A stretch of 33,726 nucleotides of DNA from TC-15 sp034437275. GTDB taxonomy: Bacteria; Chloroflexota; Anaerolineae; Aggregatilineales; Aggregatilineaceae. The notes beneath the pieces are model-generated. The model did not search any database, was not told where the DNA came from, and saw nothing but the letters and a program-made list of their open reading frames with translations. Both the position numbers and the translations under genes were made by a program. Positions 32,153 through 33,726 of this stretch are shown here, piece after piece. The first letter of the stretch is position 1; every line of letters starts with the position of its first letter. Where the stretch lies: NCBI GenBank assembly GCA_034437275.1, contig DAOTUD010000033.1, forward strand, positions 1 through 33,726. The letters run 5' to 3'.

Positions 32153-33508
32153 ATGGCAGAGGTTAAAGTTCCGCTGGATTTCGTATGGGGAGCGGCCACC
32201 GCTTCCTACCAGATCGAAGGGGCGGCAAACGACGACGGGCGCGGCGAGTCGGTCTGGGACCGCTTTTCGCACACGCCGGGCAAGGTGAAGAACGGCGACA
32301 CCGGCGACGTCGCCACCGATCACTATCACCGCTACCAGGAAGACGTCAACATCATGCGCGAGTTGGGGCTGGATGCCTACCGCTTCTCGATTGCGTGGCC
32401 GCGCATCCTGCCCGAGGGCACCGGCGCGGTGAACGAGGCCGGGCTGGCGTTCTATGACCGGCTGGTCGATGCGCTGCTGGCGGCGGGCGTCACCCCGTAT
32501 GTGACGCTCTATCACTGGGACCTGCCGCAAGCCTTGCAGGACCGCCAGCGCGGCTGGATCTCGCGCGATATCGTCGAGCAGTTCGCGCACTACGCCGACG
32601 TGGTGGCGCGCCGCCTGGGTGACCGCGTGCTGCACTGGATGACGTTCAACGAGCCGTCTGTGTTCGTGTATGACGGCTATGCCCGGGGCCGCCACGCGCC
32701 GGGCCTCACCGACGAACGGGCGGCGGTGCAGGCGGCGCATCACGTCCTGCTGGCGCACGGCACCACCGTGCCCATCCTGCGCCAGAACGTCGGGCCGGAT
32801 GCGCAGGTCGGGATTGTGTACGCCGTTAGCCCGGTCGAGGTCGAACGCGAGACGCCCGAAGCACTGGCCATGCAAAAGCGCCTCGACGCGATGCGCAACG
32901 GCTGGTTCGTCGACCCGGTGCTGGCCGGTCACTATCCGGCGGTGCTGCTGGCGGCGGACGACCTCCCCAACCCGCAGACCAAAGACGGCGATCTCGACGT
33001 GATCCAGACCGCGCTGGACTTCATCGGCCTGAACTACTACAGCCGGACGTACATCCGCGTGGGCGAGGACGGCAAACCGCTGCCGTCGCACGGCATCCAG
33101 GCCGCCGAGGAGCACATGGACCGCACCGCGATGGGCTGGGAGATTTATCCCCAGGGCCTGTACAACATCCTGGCCCAGTTCCACCAGCGGTACCCGGACC
33201 TGCCGATCTACATCACGGAGAACGGCGCGGCGTTCGAGGACGAGGTCGAGGATGGGCGCATCCATGACGAGCGCCGGGTGGCGTACCTGCGCGCGCACTT
33301 CCGCAAGATGTGGGAGGCGCTGCAAGACGGGGTGCCGCTGCGCGGTTACTTCCTGTGGAGCCTGCTGGATAACTTCGAGTGGGCGCACGGCTACTCCAAG
33401 CGGTTCGGCATCGTCCATGTCGATTACCCGACCGGCACGCGCCGCTGGAAAGACAGCGCATATTTCTACCAGTCGGTCATCAAAGCCAACGGGCTGCCGG
33501 AGGACTAG
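32153..33508 (+). CDS. GH1 family beta-glucosidase
   Basis: This 451-residue cytoplasmic enzyme hydrolyses terminal beta-linked glucose (or galactose/fucose) from short sugars. The start LDFVWGAATASYQIEGA is the family N-terminus. The acid/base is E167 in TFNEPS and the nucleophile is E356 in ITENGAA, the two GH1 signatures. The length is typical of bacterial GH1. No sugar transporter is adjacent. GAGGGGA precedes the ATG at 32153. Its stop TAG is part of a CTAG that bounds the following repeat. Confidence 0.96.
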   Translation: MAEVKVPLDFVWGAATASYQIEGAANDDGRGESVWDRFSHTPGKVKNGDTGDVATDHYHRYQEDVNIMRELGLDAYRFSIAWPRILPEGTGAVNEAGLAFYDRLVDALLAAGVTPYVTLYHWDLPQALQDRQRGWISRDIVEQFAHYADVVARRLGDRVLHWMTFNEPSVFVYDGYARGRHAPGLTDERAAVQAAHHVLLAHGTTVPILRQNVGPDAQVGIVYAVSPVEVERETPEALAMQKRLDAMRNGWFVDPVLAGHYPAVLLAADDLPNPQTKDGDLDVIQTALDFIGLNYYSRTYIRVGEDGKPLPSHGIQAAEEHMDRTAMGWEIYPQGLYNILAQFHQRYPDLPIYITENGAAFEDEVEDGRIHDERRVAYLRAHFRKMWEALQDGVPLRGYFLWSLLDNFEWAHGYSKRFGIVHVDYPTGTRRWKDSAYFYQSVIKANGLPED

Positions 33509-33690
33509 TACATGTTGGTGGAAATATATGCCCACCGATTGGCCCTCATCCCCTATCCCCCCCTCACCCCCCGGCCCCCTCTCTTACCCAGTGGGGCGAG
33601 GGGGAGTCACAGCGCGCGCTTTTCCCCTCGCCCCTTATATGGGAGAGAGGGGACACCGCCCGCCAGGGCGGAGGGGTGAGGGCCAGCGGG
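33509..33690. repeat. GC-rich intergenic repeat, copy J (inverted match of the window start)
   Basis: From 33509 the sequence is the near-identical reverse complement of 1-136, starting right after CTAG (33505-33508). It then continues with GGGGTGAGGGCCAGCGGGTG, which mirrors CCACCGATTGGCCCTCATCC near the start and so forms a large imperfect palindrome. No gene is visible in the remaining bases to the window end. Confidence 0.8.
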
Positions 33691-33726
33691 TGAGGGCAAA
33701 ACTGGACAGTAACTTCTGCCGACCTG

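Noticed and set aside
1..33726. CRISPR array
   Set aside because: The repeats are dispersed and palindromic, with no regular spacers and no cas genes.

Overview
The window is GC-rich bacterial chromosome with densely packed genes on both strands. The gene mix suggests a Chloroflexota (Anaerolineae-like) bacterium: secreted metalloproteases, beta-propeller lipoprotein-like proteins, a Ras-like GTPase, M32 carboxypeptidase, PBP1A, and many GC-rich palindromic intergenic repeats. This placement is an inference from overall character; no rRNA or other phylogenetic marker is present. I see no prophage, integrase, CRISPR array, plasmid gene or intact transposase.

Layout. 145-7814: a Fur-family regulator, divergent from a secreted M6-like metalloprotease; an M24 aminopeptidase; a YtxH-like small protein; then a leftward cluster of three tandem paralogous lipoproteins followed by a second M6-like metalloprotease. 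7977-13486: M32 carboxypeptidase, a large PBP1A with a C-terminal extension, a small PH-domain membrane protein and a small 3-TM protein. 13553-14557: a promoter, two tRNA-Ser genes (TGA, GCT), a terminator, and a lipoprotein gene with its own terminator. 14584-16276: a Ras-like small GTPase with a proline-rich/coiled-coil protein of unknown function. 16685-18051: a translationally coupled LMW-phosphatase/fructosamine-kinase pair, a likely protein-deglycation module. 18072-21158: a PAS sensor kinase with a four-Cys cluster and a beta-propeller protein. 21297-25074: esterase, MFS transporter, DUF1232 protein, phosphodiesterase and DUF218 protein. 25238-28404: a beta-propeller protein and a two-gene metal-permease-like pair. 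28475-31051: a TetR regulator and DHA2 efflux pump behind a clear promoter with three evenly spaced operators. 31362-33508: an orphan CheY-like receiver and a GH1 beta-glucosidase.

The most unusual material is non-coding. Two inverted copies of a MITE-like element have imperfect terminal inverted repeats and YTAR-type target sites; one sits exactly in a palindromic CTAG that supplies the stop codons of two convergent genes. A solo IS200/IS605-type element with both end hairpins and an omega-RNA-like long-range stem, but no tnpA or tnpB, lies at 23281-23440. Several other palindromic repeat families are bounded by CTAG, including two nearly identical inverted copies at the two ends of the window. 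No single strikingly novel multi-gene system is obvious. The best candidates are the lipoprotein trio plus metalloprotease, the GTPase plus unknown partner, and the TetR operator array.
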